From IMG/VR virus record IMGVR_UViG_3300022928_002150, positions 31,809-95,808 of that record: a stretch of DNA of 64,000 bases, one strand, 5' to 3'. Position numbers and translations under genes: made by a program. Positions 49,675 to 59,279 of this stretch are shown here, one piece after another (position 1 is the first letter of the stretch; every line of letters starts with the position of its first letter). Source of the stretch: a virus. The notes beneath the pieces were generated by a model. That model saw nothing but the letters and a program-made list of their open reading frames with translations. It was not told the origin of the DNA and made no database searches.

Positions 49675-51344
49675 TGGCATTTGGTAGTAGGTCTGTATCA
49701 TTCAACTCTTTAGATTCTACTGGTTGGGACGAATACTCTCCAGGGGGAGGAAACGCTCCGATTGCCACAAATAATGCTGATGGATATGAGCTTGAAGGAA
49801 CAGGCTGTGGGGAGTTTCGTATTGATAGTGAAACTAATACAATTAAAGGTTGGAGTCAAAATCCTGCTTCTTCTGTAGACCTTTCTTCTAGTGGAAGTGC
49901 TGCGATTTATTGGTTTAATACCTCTGTAGGCGCTACGCTTACCGACTATGACTTTTTAATGTATGATGGTACTACAGATGGTTTGGTTAATATTGGAGCA
50001 GGCTTTTACCCTGGAAGTGGCGGTTATGTTCCTATCTGGTGTGATGCGAATCAGCTATCAGCAACTATTACTCTTTCGGCGGTTACTACATTAGGTTTTA
50101 GAATTAATAATGGAAACGCAGGATCAGGAAATAAAGTAAACAGTTTTGTAGACTCTTCTTGGTATTTTCAAGGAAGTCAAGTATCTCCATTTTATTTAGA
50201 TGGCACAACAAATAATACACTATCATTTATACGTACTACTGAAACAGCTAAGACAGGAGGCTTTAAAGGGCTTCTTACTTCAGGCGGCGGCGTTGACTTT
50301 TTCTATGCCCGCCTTACGATAGGGGAGGGAGCTACCGCAGGAACAGCAGTTGCTACTACATTTAATGAAAGTGATAGCACCCTTATCTTTGTTGATCAAG
50401 CCGGAATTACCTCAACGTGGTTGGGGTGGAGCGTTAATTTAAATAACGCTAGCACTAGCTTTAGTTTATCTAACTCTAACTTTCAATCTTCTAGTGTAGC
50501 TAGTGCAACTAATCGTCCTGATTTAGTTTTTTCTGGGACTACCGGAACAGCAACTATAACGGACTGTGCTATTTTAGGCTTAAGAGAGCTTACTCTTACC
50601 TCTGCCTGTACCATAGATGGAGGAACGATAGACGGTTTATCTGTAACACAAGGCTCTGCTGAAATTAAAAATTCAGAAATACGTGCAAGAACTGCTGCTG
50701 GCGTAGCTTTAATCGACGACGGTAGTTTTAGTACGGGAGGCATACATGACTGTCTTTTTATACAAAAAGGATCGGGACATGCTATAGAGCTAACAAGTGC
50801 TACGTATACAACTACGTCCTCTATAGACTTTGAAAATATAGTTTTTGATTCCACTGAATCATTTGGGGCAGACGGCACAACTTCGGCTGCTGTACATAAC
50901 TCTAGTGGACAGGCAATAACAATTAATGCTAATGGTGCTAGTACAATTCCTACTATTAGAAATACCAATGGATCTACTACTACTGTTGTACAGACTAAAA
51001 CTTTAAGTATATCCAATATTGAAGAAGATACTGAATTAAGAATATACTCGTATACGGATGTTAATGATCCTACTACATATACGGAGCTTGTCGGAGCAGA
51101 AAATATAGCAACCAGCCCTACAAGTAGCACATTCACAACTGTTGTAGCTGATACAGTTAATACCGGTAATTTTGTTGCCACTTTTTTATACGATGTATCA
51201 GGGGGAGCTATACCCATAGTTTTAGTAGCACACAATTTAAATTTTGAATTCTTTAGAATTCAAGAAACTTTAAGTGGTACTGAGAACACAAGCATATCCC
51301 TCTTTCAGAGTTCTGATAGACAATATGACAGTGGCTCAGTTTAA
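49674..51344 (+). CDS. Large fibre/adhesin-like virion protein
   Basis: The 556-residue protein has high Ser/Thr/Gly/Asn and few charged residues. Residues about 200-430 show short repeated turns (ITDCAILGLRELTLTSACTIDGGTIDG in outline, then SAEIKNSEIRARTAAG) that look like a right-handed beta-helix, a fold common in fibres and tailspikes. No catalytic motif was seen. It follows the small beta protein and precedes another large structural gene. Confidence 0.75.
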   Translation: MAFGSRSVSFNSLDSTGWDEYSPGGGNAPIATNNADGYELEGTGCGEFRIDSETNTIKGWSQNPASSVDLSSSGSAAIYWFNTSVGATLTDYDFLMYDGTTDGLVNIGAGFYPGSGGYVPIWCDANQLSATITLSAVTTLGFRINNGNAGSGNKVNSFVDSSWYFQGSQVSPFYLDGTTNNTLSFIRTTETAKTGGFKGLLTSGGGVDFFYARLTIGEGATAGTAVATTFNESDSTLIFVDQAGITSTWLGWSVNLNNASTSFSLSNSNFQSSSVASATNRPDLVFSGTTGTATITDCAILGLRELTLTSACTIDGGTIDGLSVTQGSAEIKNSEIRARTAAGVALIDDGSFSTGGIHDCLFIQKGSGHAIELTSATYTTTSSIDFENIVFDSTESFGADGTTSAAVHNSSGQAITINANGASTIPTIRNTNGSTTTVVQTKTLSISNIEEDTELRIYSYTDVNDPTTYTELVGAENIATSPTSSTFTTVVADTVNTGNFVATFLYDVSGGAIPIVLVAHNLNFEFFRIQETLSGTENTSISLFQSSDRQYDSGSV

Positions 51345-51422
51345 CACTTAAATTTATATAATACCTTTAGGTATTTACTATATGCCCAGAAATTGGGCAA
51401 AGCTAATTAGGGGAAAAACTAA

Positions 51423-53624
51423 ATGGCTAATTTTTTTCAAAACGCAAATGTGCAAAAAGACCCAGATGCGTTAAGTGTTCACGTGCCTTCGGTCAACACA
51501 CCCATCGCTAGTAGCATTGATGGTGATGTGATTAATGGACAGACGGAAGTTAACTATGATAATACCGGTAATAACGGTACTTTCAGCGCCGGCTCGCTTC
51601 ATGCAGTCGACGACGAAATTACTTTAAGTGATGGTAGTAAGGTTCGAGTAGATGCAGTGTCAACTGGTGCAGTTACAGAATTTACTGTAATTTTGGTTGG
51701 TGGAAGCTCTACTGCTGCTGCTGCTACGCTTACGCAAAGCAGCACTACAGGTAGTGGAACTGGCTTTGATCTGACTACTGGTACAGCTAACATTTCGACT
51801 CCTGTTACCGCCGACGAAGTTATTATCGACTGGGGTCTTAAAAAGATCGCTTTGGTAGTTCAAGGCAACCTTTCAGACGATGGAGCATCTCTTAAAGCTG
51901 TATACTCCGCATTGAAAGATGCTTGGCGAGACGATACGTTACTTATCAAATTCCCTTTCCCAATGGGTCCAATTACGGATGAGCAGTTTGAGATGATCAA
52001 CGGCTGGAACTGGGATAAAGTTGAGGTTTCTGGAACAGTATCTGCTACTACCGTAGAATTGATTCGTGATGGTGGTTGGTCTGTAAAAGATACTTCAAAC
52101 GTTGTTCAAGAAGAGTGGTCAAGTGTTATCTCTCTGGGACTCTTGGGTAATACTGACCAAGTTTACTACCAGCAGATTCAGGATGAAACTTCAACAACGA
52201 ATACCTCTAACTTTAAGCAGTTTGGTGCAGTTAACCAAGCAGTTCAAATGTTCGACAACGGTGTTTTCAACTACAAAGACCAAACAGGCTCTACTAACGT
52301 CTTTAAGTTGTTTGTTAGAGAGTGGCAATCTACTTATGGAACATCTAAGTTCTCAGATATTGGTGTTGACTCGGTAACTTTCCAAGCTTATCGATTCCCG
52401 CTCACCACTTCTGTAGACTTGAAGGTTCCTCATTTAGAAGGCTTTGTTGCTGGTGGTGTTTCTGTTACTGCTTCTTCAGATGGAACAATTCACACCTATA
52501 CGACTCCTTCGGCTCACGGTCTAGCAATTGGTGAGAAGCTTACTATTACTGGTTTTACTACTGAAACTGATTTTAATGAGACTAACCTAGCTATTCTTTC
52601 GGTCCCAAGTGATACCACATTCACTATGACTCCTACTGCTGTTACGACCAATGGTACCACTGATACTGGCGGTAGTGCAGTTCGTCCTTCTTATGATCTT
52701 ACAACTATTACGTATCTTCGAGATGCAAACAGTGATATTGTAACCAATGATAATATCAAAGGTGCTTGGAGCTTCTCCACAGCAGGTGATTATGCAATTG
52801 GTGATGTAGTAAGTGATTCTGGAGAGTGGTATATCAATAAGACTGGTACTAATACTGCTACTGCACCTGGATCTGATGCTACTAACTATGACGTATTTGA
52901 TGGTTCTAGAGAAATTGCAGGGGTTAATTATCCGTTTACTGTTATTATTGATGGCGACACAAATACTGCAGGTGAAGGTTCTGGCGGTGTCAATAGTACT
53001 ATTGATATCTATGAAAAAGTTCAGTACTCACTACGATTAGTAAGTGATATCGATGCAAGTGCTGGTACTGTTGTAGGTAATACTGCAGACAGTTTACTGC
53101 GATTTATTGGTGATACTTTGGTAACTTCTCAAGGTGTTTACATTGATTCGTTCACTGAAGCAGATACTAACAGTATTGAATTCACGGATGCACAGAACAA
53201 TACTCGTGTATTTAACTTCTTGGCTACGCTTACTCTCAACTTTGGTGATACTTTGCAGGATGACGAGTTTGCTAAGTTCTTCGTATTCTTCGAGAACGAC
53301 TTAGCTGCTACTGCTCCCACTGGAAAAGATTACAACACTCCAAACGCTGTAATCGCAAAAGACAAAGATGACACAGACATGTCAGGGGCAGTAAACCCTT
53401 CATGGCCTACTAAGAGAGAGTCTGTTACTTTCTCATATGACTTTGATGGTAATGTCCAACGAGGTGCTGGTTCAGCAGGTACTCCTGCACCAGTTATCGT
53501 TGTAGCCCTAGGACTAGAAGAGGCACAATATGTATCCTCTCCTGGTACGATTAACCGCTCTAAATCGAACGTTGTTTCGCTAATTGCGGCACTGGAACGT
53601 AACTACGATACAGGTACTGTATAA
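51423..53624 (+). CDS. Large virion structural protein, 733 residues
   Basis: Preceded by two small leader hairpins (AATACC/GGTATT and GCCCA/TGGGC) and by AGGGGAAAAACTAA. It has better codon use and fewer rare codons than neighbours (many GTT/ACT/GGT), which suggests high expression. N-terminal part FFQNANVQKDPDALSVHVPS; later WNWDKVEVSG, LRDANSDIVTNDNIKGAW, EIAGVNYPFTVIIDGD. The terminator after it resembles that after the tail tube. An abundant virion component such as a fibre shaft or decoration protein is likely. I do not recognise a named family. Confidence 0.78.
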   Translation: MANFFQNANVQKDPDALSVHVPSVNTPIASSIDGDVINGQTEVNYDNTGNNGTFSAGSLHAVDDEITLSDGSKVRVDAVSTGAVTEFTVILVGGSSTAAAATLTQSSTTGSGTGFDLTTGTANISTPVTADEVIIDWGLKKIALVVQGNLSDDGASLKAVYSALKDAWRDDTLLIKFPFPMGPITDEQFEMINGWNWDKVEVSGTVSATTVELIRDGGWSVKDTSNVVQEEWSSVISLGLLGNTDQVYYQQIQDETSTTNTSNFKQFGAVNQAVQMFDNGVFNYKDQTGSTNVFKLFVREWQSTYGTSKFSDIGVDSVTFQAYRFPLTTSVDLKVPHLEGFVAGGVSVTASSDGTIHTYTTPSAHGLAIGEKLTITGFTTETDFNETNLAILSVPSDTTFTMTPTAVTTNGTTDTGGSAVRPSYDLTTITYLRDANSDIVTNDNIKGAWSFSTAGDYAIGDVVSDSGEWYINKTGTNTATAPGSDATNYDVFDGSREIAGVNYPFTVIIDGDTNTAGEGSGGVNSTIDIYEKVQYSLRLVSDIDASAGTVVGNTADSLLRFIGDTLVTSQGVYIDSFTEADTNSIEFTDAQNNTRVFNFLATLTLNFGDTLQDDEFAKFFVFFENDLAATAPTGKDYNTPNAVIAKDKDDTDMSGAVNPSWPTKRESVTFSYDFDGNVQRGAGSAGTPAPVIVVALGLEEAQYVSSPGTINRSKSNVVSLIAALERNYDTGTV

Positions 53625-53642
53625 TAGGCTACGCATTAATAC

Positions 53643-53670
53643 AGGGGGAGACTTCGGTCTCTCCCTATTT
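53643..53670 (+). terminator. Terminator-like hairpin with TTCG tetraloop
   Basis: A 10-bp stem (A43GGG to CCCT66 in the last two digits of 536xx) containing one G-T pair, closed by loop TTCG, followed by ATTTTAAGTTA. It would reduce transcription after the abundant 733-residue protein. Confidence 0.75.
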
Positions 53671-53698
53671 TAAGTTATAATAAGGAAATAATTAAACT

Positions 53699-54280
53699 AT
53701 GTTTTCAAGAAAAAAAGTAAGACATACTGCATACACTATGAAAGGCGGAGTCACTCAGCATACACCTGAAATTAATAGTATTATTGCTGAAATTGAAAAA
53801 GTAATGGAGCCGGGCGATAAATGGGAGGAGTTCTCCTTAGAATGGGATTTATTTGTTACTCCTAATAATATCGTAAGAGTTACCCCAGAAACAGACAGGA
53901 CATTTATTCACTCTACATTAATTGAGATTAAAACTAAAGTGGAAATGGGCCTTGAAATTGAAAAAATTCTAGAGGGGCTTCCCGCAAGAAAAAGAAACGT
54001 ATATCAAATGGTTGATCTAAATTACTTAGGAGATACGATAGACTGGGAGAAATACCAGACAGGCTGGGATATAGAAATTAACTATGCTAGCAGACGTCTT
54101 GAAGTAATAAGTTTAGCCACTAAAATTAACAAACCAGTAATTCCGGTCCCTGTCTCGGAACCAGAATTAAAACCTTTAGCAGAAGCAACCAAACAAGAAT
54201 TCGATATGAAACCTTTAGACGAGTTTGATGATGATTTTAAATCAAAAATTATGGCGCTGCTTAGCAAAGAAAATAAATAA
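53699..54280 (+). CDS. 193-residue virion-associated protein, unknown
   Basis: A soluble alpha/beta protein beginning MFSRKKVRHTAYTMKGGVTQHTPEI, with EEFSLEWDLFVTPNNIVRVT and an acidic C-terminal tail (EFDDDFKSKIMALLSKENK). It stands between two large structural genes in the same direction, so it is probably a virion or assembly protein. Proteins ending in a charged tail of this type can be assembly chaperones, but nothing specific was recognised. Confidence 0.65.
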   Translation: MFSRKKVRHTAYTMKGGVTQHTPEINSIIAEIEKVMEPGDKWEEFSLEWDLFVTPNNIVRVTPETDRTFIHSTLIEIKTKVEMGLEIEKILEGLPARKRNVYQMVDLNYLGDTIDWEKYQTGWDIEINYASRRLEVISLATKINKPVIPVPVSEPELKPLAEATKQEFDMKPLDEFDDDFKSKIMALLSKENK

Positions 54281-54291
54281 GGAGTTAAGTA

Positions 54292-56634
54292 ATGGCAGGC
54301 GAACGAAAATATACTCGTATACCTCCGGAAAGCACGGGTGATCGTGTATACATGATTCACACTGCCGAACTAAGGTATGATAACAAAGACGTAAACCACT
54401 TGTGGGATGTTGGAGCAATCTATTATCTTACTGGAGCCGTTTTTGATTCAAACTCAGATTTTACTGTACATATACACGGAGTGCAGGAAGAATCAACTAC
54501 TGCTGGGGTACTGTCTGTTCATTACCAGGCTTTAGCTCGACACAATGGGTTTTCTCCAGAGGATGATCAAGAGATAAGAGTGGGCGGAATTGATGGACAA
54601 ATCGTAGCATATGTTAACGGCCCCGCCGAAGACATCTATATCCCCGCACAAAATATTATGAGTTTTGATAATCCTGAGTATGGACTAAATGTTGATAGAT
54701 TTGGTTCGGCAAACATGCGGTTTGCTGAAGGGCCTGCTCAAGTTAGTGCTTTTGGGGGACTAAGAACTACAGAATCTACTTTGCTTGGGCAATATAATTT
54801 TGATAAGAGTATTCTTCCCAGCGATTTTGCAAATACTCTTATAGGAAGTGGAACAATTGCTCACGACCCTGATTGGGGATATGTTGTAGAATCTGTAGGT
54901 GTAGAAACCGGTGCTTTAACTACTCAAACTACTAATCTTTATCATCCCTCAATTCCTGGTGCTTCCAATCTTTTTGTGATTGGAAATAAACTAGGGGATA
55001 TTGGAACCCCTGGTCTTGTAAGAAACTGGGGATGCTTCGATGCTTCTCAAGGTTTTATGTTTAGATTAAACGGAACTACATTGCAAGTAGTCCATAGAAG
55101 AACCTTCTCTGTAGGAGCTTACAACGATGCAGCTGATGGATCTGAGGATGGGAAGTCCGAAGGTGTAGTACCTCAGTCTTCTTGGAATAGAGATAAACTC
55201 GATGGAACCGGTGGTTCTGGTATGGCTCTTGACCTTACAAAAGCAAATAGTTATTTTATTGATTATCAAAACATCGGTGGTGGAACTATTCGCTGGGGTG
55301 TTTATCATGAAGGGGAACGTATCGTATGCCATGAAATGGACATGGGCAACGGCGGCCCTCTAGGTATCTGGGTAAGTAATGCTATTAGACTTCCTAGTCG
55401 TCCTATCTGTTGGTCTATGAAAAGAATTGATGGAGGACAGGGAGATGTTCAGACTAGATATCAATACCCTCTCGGAGCAGCAGCTTTTATTGAGGGTGTA
55501 AATGTAGATGTAATGGCAGAAGCAGATGTTCGAGGCTATGACGGACAATTTGATGTTGACGTAAATGCTCCTAGAACTCAAGGAGCCTACTATTTAGTAT
55601 CCCTTCGACCTAAGCTCGACATTTTATCTTCTGATGGAGTTACTCTTATTTCAAATCATAGTCTTTACACGCCAACTAATCTGTCTATTTCTGCAAGAGA
55701 TTCTGTTACTGCGACTAAACTTCCTGGTGAACTTCGCATATTCTCCCGATGCTTGTTAAAAAATGAAAATTGGGTAGATATACCCTCCACGAACCTACAA
55801 CAAGATAGGGATGCCTTTCATGAGGGGCATGGTCCAGAAATTTTTAGAAAGGGTTTTGACGGTTTTGGAGAGATTGATTGGACAAACATTTTTAAGACTA
55901 TTCAGAGCGGTTCGTTAAAACCAAATGCAGAAAAAAATACCGCAAAAACCAAACAAGCTATTGCGGAAGTATCAGATAGAAATGGTTTTGTTTACATAAC
56001 TGTAGGGATTGATTCGAAGACTGGAGCCTCTACTCATTTATTTGAAGACGGTACTAGTTTAACTATTGCGGGACTCACTACAGATGGGCCTGCAAATTTA
56101 AATAATGTTTCGTATCTTTTGGGGATTGAATCAAGCGATGATGCTTATTTATATGCAAGTCAATCAGACTATGACGACGATAGAACCTGCAGAGTAATTA
56201 CTTATAGTGGATTAACTGGAACTTTAAATATCGGGGACACTATTACTTTAGGTGCTGATACCTGTGACATTCAAAAATTTGACGGAACGCAAATTAAAGT
56301 TCGCAAGAGAAGTGCAGATATTGATGCCTATACAGGTGTAGCTACTACAGACGCTGGCGCAACGTTTAATGTAGATTCAATAGGCCTTGCAAATACTACA
56401 GCCGATGATGATGATATCGACTATCTCTGGCCGAAGGATCATTTTACAGTGCTTAAAGCTGTTACTAATGCTGGTTGGGCAAATACTTCTCAGGTTGGGG
56501 GAGACGGAACATTAGAAGGCAATCCTCCAAAAGCTCCTGTATGGACTTTTATGTGGGCACCCTTTATAACCCCTACGGGCGCAGAAGTGCATAAGGTTAA
56601 TATGAATATGAACTGGAAAGAAAGGCTGCAATAA
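54292..56634 (+). CDS. Large virion protein, 780 residues
   Basis: Preceded by AAGGAGTTAAGTA. The N-terminal 150 residues (TAELRYDNKDVNHLWDVGAIYYLTGAVFD; DFTVHIHGVQEESTTAGVLSVHYQALARHNG, in outline) look like a beta domain. The middle has RLNGTTLQVVHRRTFSVG and WGVYHEGERIVCHE, similar to phage concanavalin-like attachment domains. The C-terminal 200 residues include VTNAGWANTSQVGGDG. It is probably part of an appendage. It overlaps the next gene. Confidence 0.75.
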   Translation: MAGERKYTRIPPESTGDRVYMIHTAELRYDNKDVNHLWDVGAIYYLTGAVFDSNSDFTVHIHGVQEESTTAGVLSVHYQALARHNGFSPEDDQEIRVGGIDGQIVAYVNGPAEDIYIPAQNIMSFDNPEYGLNVDRFGSANMRFAEGPAQVSAFGGLRTTESTLLGQYNFDKSILPSDFANTLIGSGTIAHDPDWGYVVESVGVETGALTTQTTNLYHPSIPGASNLFVIGNKLGDIGTPGLVRNWGCFDASQGFMFRLNGTTLQVVHRRTFSVGAYNDAADGSEDGKSEGVVPQSSWNRDKLDGTGGSGMALDLTKANSYFIDYQNIGGGTIRWGVYHEGERIVCHEMDMGNGGPLGIWVSNAIRLPSRPICWSMKRIDGGQGDVQTRYQYPLGAAAFIEGVNVDVMAEADVRGYDGQFDVDVNAPRTQGAYYLVSLRPKLDILSSDGVTLISNHSLYTPTNLSISARDSVTATKLPGELRIFSRCLLKNENWVDIPSTNLQQDRDAFHEGHGPEIFRKGFDGFGEIDWTNIFKTIQSGSLKPNAEKNTAKTKQAIAEVSDRNGFVYITVGIDSKTGASTHLFEDGTSLTIAGLTTDGPANLNNVSYLLGIESSDDAYLYASQSDYDDDRTCRVITYSGLTGTLNIGDTITLGADTCDIQKFDGTQIKVRKRSADIDAYTGVATTDAGATFNVDSIGLANTTADDDDIDYLWPKDHFTVLKAVTNAGWANTSQVGGDGTLEGNPPKAPVWTFMWAPFITPTGAEVHKVNMNMNWKERLQ

Positions 56635-57254
56635 TGCCAAATATTGTTTTCAATTACGGAGAATGGACTTACTGGGCTCCTCGGAACTTGCCAGAGTACC
56701 CAGGGGCTATGAAAGTTACGTTTGATGGTATTAACAGGCTTATTCTTGTGAATAAGGGCGAAACCTCAATTAACGTAAAAACAGATATCTATGGTAATTG
56801 GAAAGAGTGGGTGCTGCAGAGAAAAAACGCAGAATGGTACAAAGCTATCAATACCACTGGAGGAGACCCTATTACTGCAGATACACTGCTAGGCGATTCG
56901 TACTTTCTTGAGAACGGATGGAGAATACAGCCGTGGATTCCTGCTGATGAAAACTTAAATGGATATGTACTTGATATGGTAGGTAATATCTATACTCGAG
57001 AGGCAGGAGGTAATCCTGTAAACCCCGTGGGAGGTGTCACAATTTCTCTTACGCGATCCTCTCTTCCAACTGTTTCTATTGCGGGAGGTAATGCTACCGA
57101 AATACGACTTCGTGAGATTTGGACACATCTTGGTCTTGATGTAAACAATCCGCAAGTTATCAGAGATGAGAGTATTACTACTGGAGACGAGATTAAGATG
57201 AATATTACTAATCCTACTGATAAGATAACCCTGGTGTCACGAGACCCAGAATGA
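56634..57254 (+). CDS. 206-residue virion appendage protein
   Basis: The sequence NYGEWTYWAPRNLPEYPGAMKVTFDG, TSINVKTDIYGNWKEWVLQRKN and FLENGWRIQPW belongs, by recollection, to a family found with phage appendage genes. The strand pattern suggests a beta-sandwich. A helical end (IRLREIWTHLGLDVNNP) precedes a KITLVSRDPE tail. It overlaps both neighbours (ATGCC within AATAATG; ATGA-type at 57251), pointing to a fixed ratio with them. Confidence 0.72.
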   Translation: MPNIVFNYGEWTYWAPRNLPEYPGAMKVTFDGINRLILVNKGETSINVKTDIYGNWKEWVLQRKNAEWYKAINTTGGDPITADTLLGDSYFLENGWRIQPWIPADENLNGYVLDMVGNIYTREAGGNPVNPVGGVTISLTRSSLPTVSIAGGNATEIRLREIWTHLGLDVNNPQVIRDESITTGDEIKMNITNPTDKITLVSRDPE

Positions 57255-57559
57255 CTACTTCAGTAGGAATAGGAAGAAGGATTGCGCTTGCTACGAGAGG
57301 GCATAGAGGGGGTGTTTTTGATAGATATCATGTCGATCAGGTAATATCTATTCTTGACCCCCTTTATACTGCGACGGTTACTGCCGATCCTTCTAATCTT
57401 GAAGCAGCAATTACTGTTCGTAGTGATAACACTACATTTAATATAGATTCTATTCTTGTTGGGGAGTACGCAGTAGTAGCAACCACTCCTCAATATAAGG
57501 TAGAGCTGACATACATTTCAGAGGATAGTACTATTACTATACTGGATGGTGTTCCCTAA
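57251..57559 (+). CDS. 102-residue appendage-associated protein
   Basis: MTTSVGIGRRIALATRGHRGGVFDR (in outline) is followed by beta strands. It is the last gene of the plus-strand block, overlapping its upstream neighbour by four bases. Its TAA overlaps the stop region of the converging minus-strand gene, so there is no spacer between the two transcription units. Function is unknown. Confidence 0.68.
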   Translation: MTTSVGIGRRIALATRGHRGGVFDRYHVDQVISILDPLYTATVTADPSNLEAAITVRSDNTTFNIDSILVGEYAVVATTPQYKVELTYISEDSTITILDGVP

Positions 57560-57723
57560 TACCTCTCAAAATCGTTGCCTACTATAAAAAGCCAAGGCAC
57601 AGCCACTAAACCTGCCATAAGAATACATCCAAGAGCAAACTCAGTTCCTGTGTAGTGTCCAATAATACCAGGTGCAGATATGCAGACATAGAAAGTCCAC
57701 AAGAACCATACTAGCCACTTCAT
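57556..57723 (-). CDS. 55-residue membrane protein, two helices
   Basis: MKWLVWFLWTFYVCISAPGIIGH and ALGCILMAGLVAVPWLFIVGND form two hydrophobic segments (in outline). The ATG at 57723 overlaps the stop of the upstream peptide (ATGA), so it is translated by coupling. The last gene of the minus-strand block before convergence. The shape fits a small holin or antiholin, unproven. Confidence 0.65.
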   Translation of the reverse strand: MKWLVWFLWTFYVCISAPGIIGHYTGTEFALGCILMAGLVAVPWLFIVGNDFERY

Positions 57724-57824
57724 GAAAAAGCCTTGTGTACTAATAGTAAACCAAAAATACCTAGAAAATACCCTGTAATCACACCTTTCCAAAACATTGT
57801 TTGTAACTGTTGTTTATAGTCCAT
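57720..57824 (-). CDS. 34-residue membrane peptide
   Basis: MDYKQQLQTMFWKGVITGYF followed by LGIFGLLLVHKAFS is one membrane helix after a short polar head. It starts within the end of the upstream peptide gene (11-base overlap) and its TGA overlaps the next ATG. Too short for most gene callers, but the chain of overlaps and the hydrophobic pattern support it. Confidence 0.55.
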   Translation of the reverse strand: MDYKQQLQTMFWKGVITGYFLGIFGLLLVHKAFS

Positions 57825-57921
57825 TATTTATTATCCCAAAGAAAATTGATATTGATAGGGTAAGATTTACCGCTGTAAAAATAATTAAGTTTCTGTTTAT
57901 TCTTTTTTCTATTTCAACCAT
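57814..57921 (-). CDS. 35-residue membrane peptide
   Basis: MVEIEKRINRNLIIFTAVNL, then TLSISIFFGIINNGL: a charged head then a membrane helix. The start lies one base after the stop of the gene at 57923. First of three consecutive, mutually overlapping tiny membrane-protein frames. Confidence 0.55.
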   Translation of the reverse strand: MVEIEKRINRNLIIFTAVNLTLSISIFFGIINNGL

Positions 57922-57922
57922 G

Positions 57923-58105
57923 TCAATCATCTATTAGATTTCCTTCTTCGTCATAAAAACTGCTTTGGTGATTTTTTCTGAATTCTTCGTAACACTCTGT
58001 TAATTGACTTCCGTTAAGGTAGAGAAGTAACTCTTGAAATACATATCTCTGACCATATTCTTCTGATAACTTCATAAACTTATACCGAAGCTCTCTTGCA
58101 TCCAT
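57923..58105 (-). CDS. 60-residue helical protein
   Basis: An acidic, helical protein (ARELRYKFMKLSEEYGQRYVF; QLTECYEEFRKNHQ) without recognised family. It sits four bases downstream of the gene at 58110 and one base upstream of the first membrane peptide. Confidence 0.65.
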   Translation of the reverse strand: MDARELRYKFMKLSEEYGQRYVFQELLLYLNGSQLTECYEEFRKNHQSSFYDEEGNLIDD

Positions 58106-58109
58106 ATTT

Positions 58110-58370
58110 TTAAATTCCTGTCTTTAGATCGACAAGTTCTCCTTTTAACTCTTCTGCAAAAACTTGTGCGATCATAGGGTGATGAAAGTAAAAAGTATCT
58201 TGGTAGACATCTGTATATACACTCATGTGGTAATTATAACACTCTAGCAGCTCTTTTGCTACTAGGTTTTTACACCAGGCTTTTGCCTGCCCTCTTCTGT
58301 CACTATGAATTTGAACAGCGTATCCAGGCATCCACGACCTTTTATGATCTGTAATTTCAAGAGGCTTCAT
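58110..58370 (-). CDS. 86-residue unknown protein
   Basis: A soluble protein with many His and Tyr residues (YNYHMSVYTDVYQDTFYFHHPMI in outline) and a basic, Trp-containing centre (RRGQAKAWCKNLVAKELLE). Its ATG overlaps the stop of the upstream small gene (ATGA). No family recognised. Confidence 0.65.
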   Translation of the reverse strand: MKPLEITDHKRSWMPGYAVQIHSDRRGQAKAWCKNLVAKELLECYNYHMSVYTDVYQDTFYFHHPMIAQVFAEELKGELVDLKTGI

Positions 58371-58528
58371 GCTGAAGATGCACGTAGTTCAGTAATTCTT
58401 GAAAGAGCTTCCCCAAGTGTGAGGAACACTTCTTTATGGTGTGAGTAGTCTCCAACTTCATTGCGATACTCAATATATACTCCGTTATCACAAAATACAA
58501 CTTCTACTTGCGTTAGTTTCATTTCCAT
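58367..58528 (-). CDS. 53-residue unknown protein
   Basis: MEMKLTQVEVVFCDNGVYIEYRNEV...HHKEVFLTLGEALSRITELRASSA: three beta strands and a helix, a compact small fold. AAGGAAAAGAAAA precedes the ATG, and the TGA overlaps the next start. It fills what would otherwise be an empty 170-bp gap. Confidence 0.65.
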   Translation of the reverse strand: MEMKLTQVEVVFCDNGVYIEYRNEVGDYSHHKEVFLTLGEALSRITELRASSA

Positions 58529-58539
58529 TTTTCTTTTCC

Positions 58540-58842
58540 TTATATTTTAAACCATTCGGGCAGCGTGCCACTTGGAGCAAGATTTACATAACCGTCAGGG
58601 CTTATCGGAAGCTCTCTCCAGCCTTTTATAGTATCCCTTCTTACATCTCTCCACGCTTTTTTATCAAGGGACCACATTACAAATACGTTTGAAAGGGGAT
58701 CCTGTTTTCCAATAGAGAACCCAGTAATTTTATCCCAGGTTGTACAAGGCATCTCACGGATACCCTGTCCAAATCCAGGAAGTTTTTCAAAACTTAATAA
58801 AATTACTCCATGGTCGAGTTTTGAAAGCATTTCTTTGTACAT
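58540..58842 (-). CDS. 100-residue unknown protein
   Basis: A soluble protein with several Trp (TTWDKITGFSIGK, VMWSLDKKAWRDVRRD, KGWRELPIS) and a Pro/Gly-rich end. One-base stop/start overlap with the gene upstream. No family recognised; it may bind nucleic acid or protein through its basic Trp-rich middle. Confidence 0.65.
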   Translation of the reverse strand: MYKEMLSKLDHGVILLSFEKLPGFGQGIREMPCTTWDKITGFSIGKQDPLSNVFVMWSLDKKAWRDVRRDTIKGWRELPISPDGYVNLAPSGTLPEWFKI

Positions 58843-59279
58843 TACTCTTCAGACACTCCTATTCCTACTTTTGTTCGAACAGGTAGGGTCATTTTGACTT
58901 CTCTAACTCCCTCGTGATTTTCGGGAACAAGGTCTCCTAGGCTGATGGCCCCGTCCTGACCCCGCTGCGATTCTTCTGATAACTGATTAAGACCAGCAAG
59001 AACTTCTGCCCACTCTTCTTCAGTTACCTTCTTTTCTGGGTTGTGGTGCCCTGGAGCTACTCTAGAGTAAGATACGAGCTCTTCTCCTTCTCTACCTCTA
59101 TTTGTGTTGCCATCTGCGTTTAACTCTGTCATTTCCTGACAGGTCTCTTTGAAGTTCATGAAATCCTCCTTTTCATCAACTACTTGCACGTTTTCATCTT
59201 TCAGCGAAGAAAGAGTTTTATTGTACTTTTTATTTAAAACCTCTAATGCCTCTAGTTTGTTTTTAGTTCTTACTTTCAT
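58842..59279 (-). CDS. 145-residue acidic protein, unknown
   Basis: The N-terminal 45 residues are basic and coiled-coil-like (KVRTKNKLEALEVLNKKYNKTL). The rest is acidic with EEEWAEVLAGLNQLSEESQ. The start is set to ATG 59279, which overlaps the stop of the upstream membrane peptide; the longer frame would lie inside that peptide. Confidence 0.6.
   Translation of the reverse strand: MKVRTKNKLEALEVLNKKYNKTLSSLKDENVQVVDEKEDFMNFKETCQEMTELNADGNTNRGREGEELVSYSRVAPGHHNPEKKVTEEEWAEVLAGLNQLSEESQRGQDGAISLGDLVPENHEGVREVKMTLPVRTKVGIGVSEE

Noticed and set aside
50483-51235. 250-codon frame antisense to the fibre-like gene
   Set aside because: Val/Ser-rich antisense shadow of a Thr/Ser-coding gene, without start signals.
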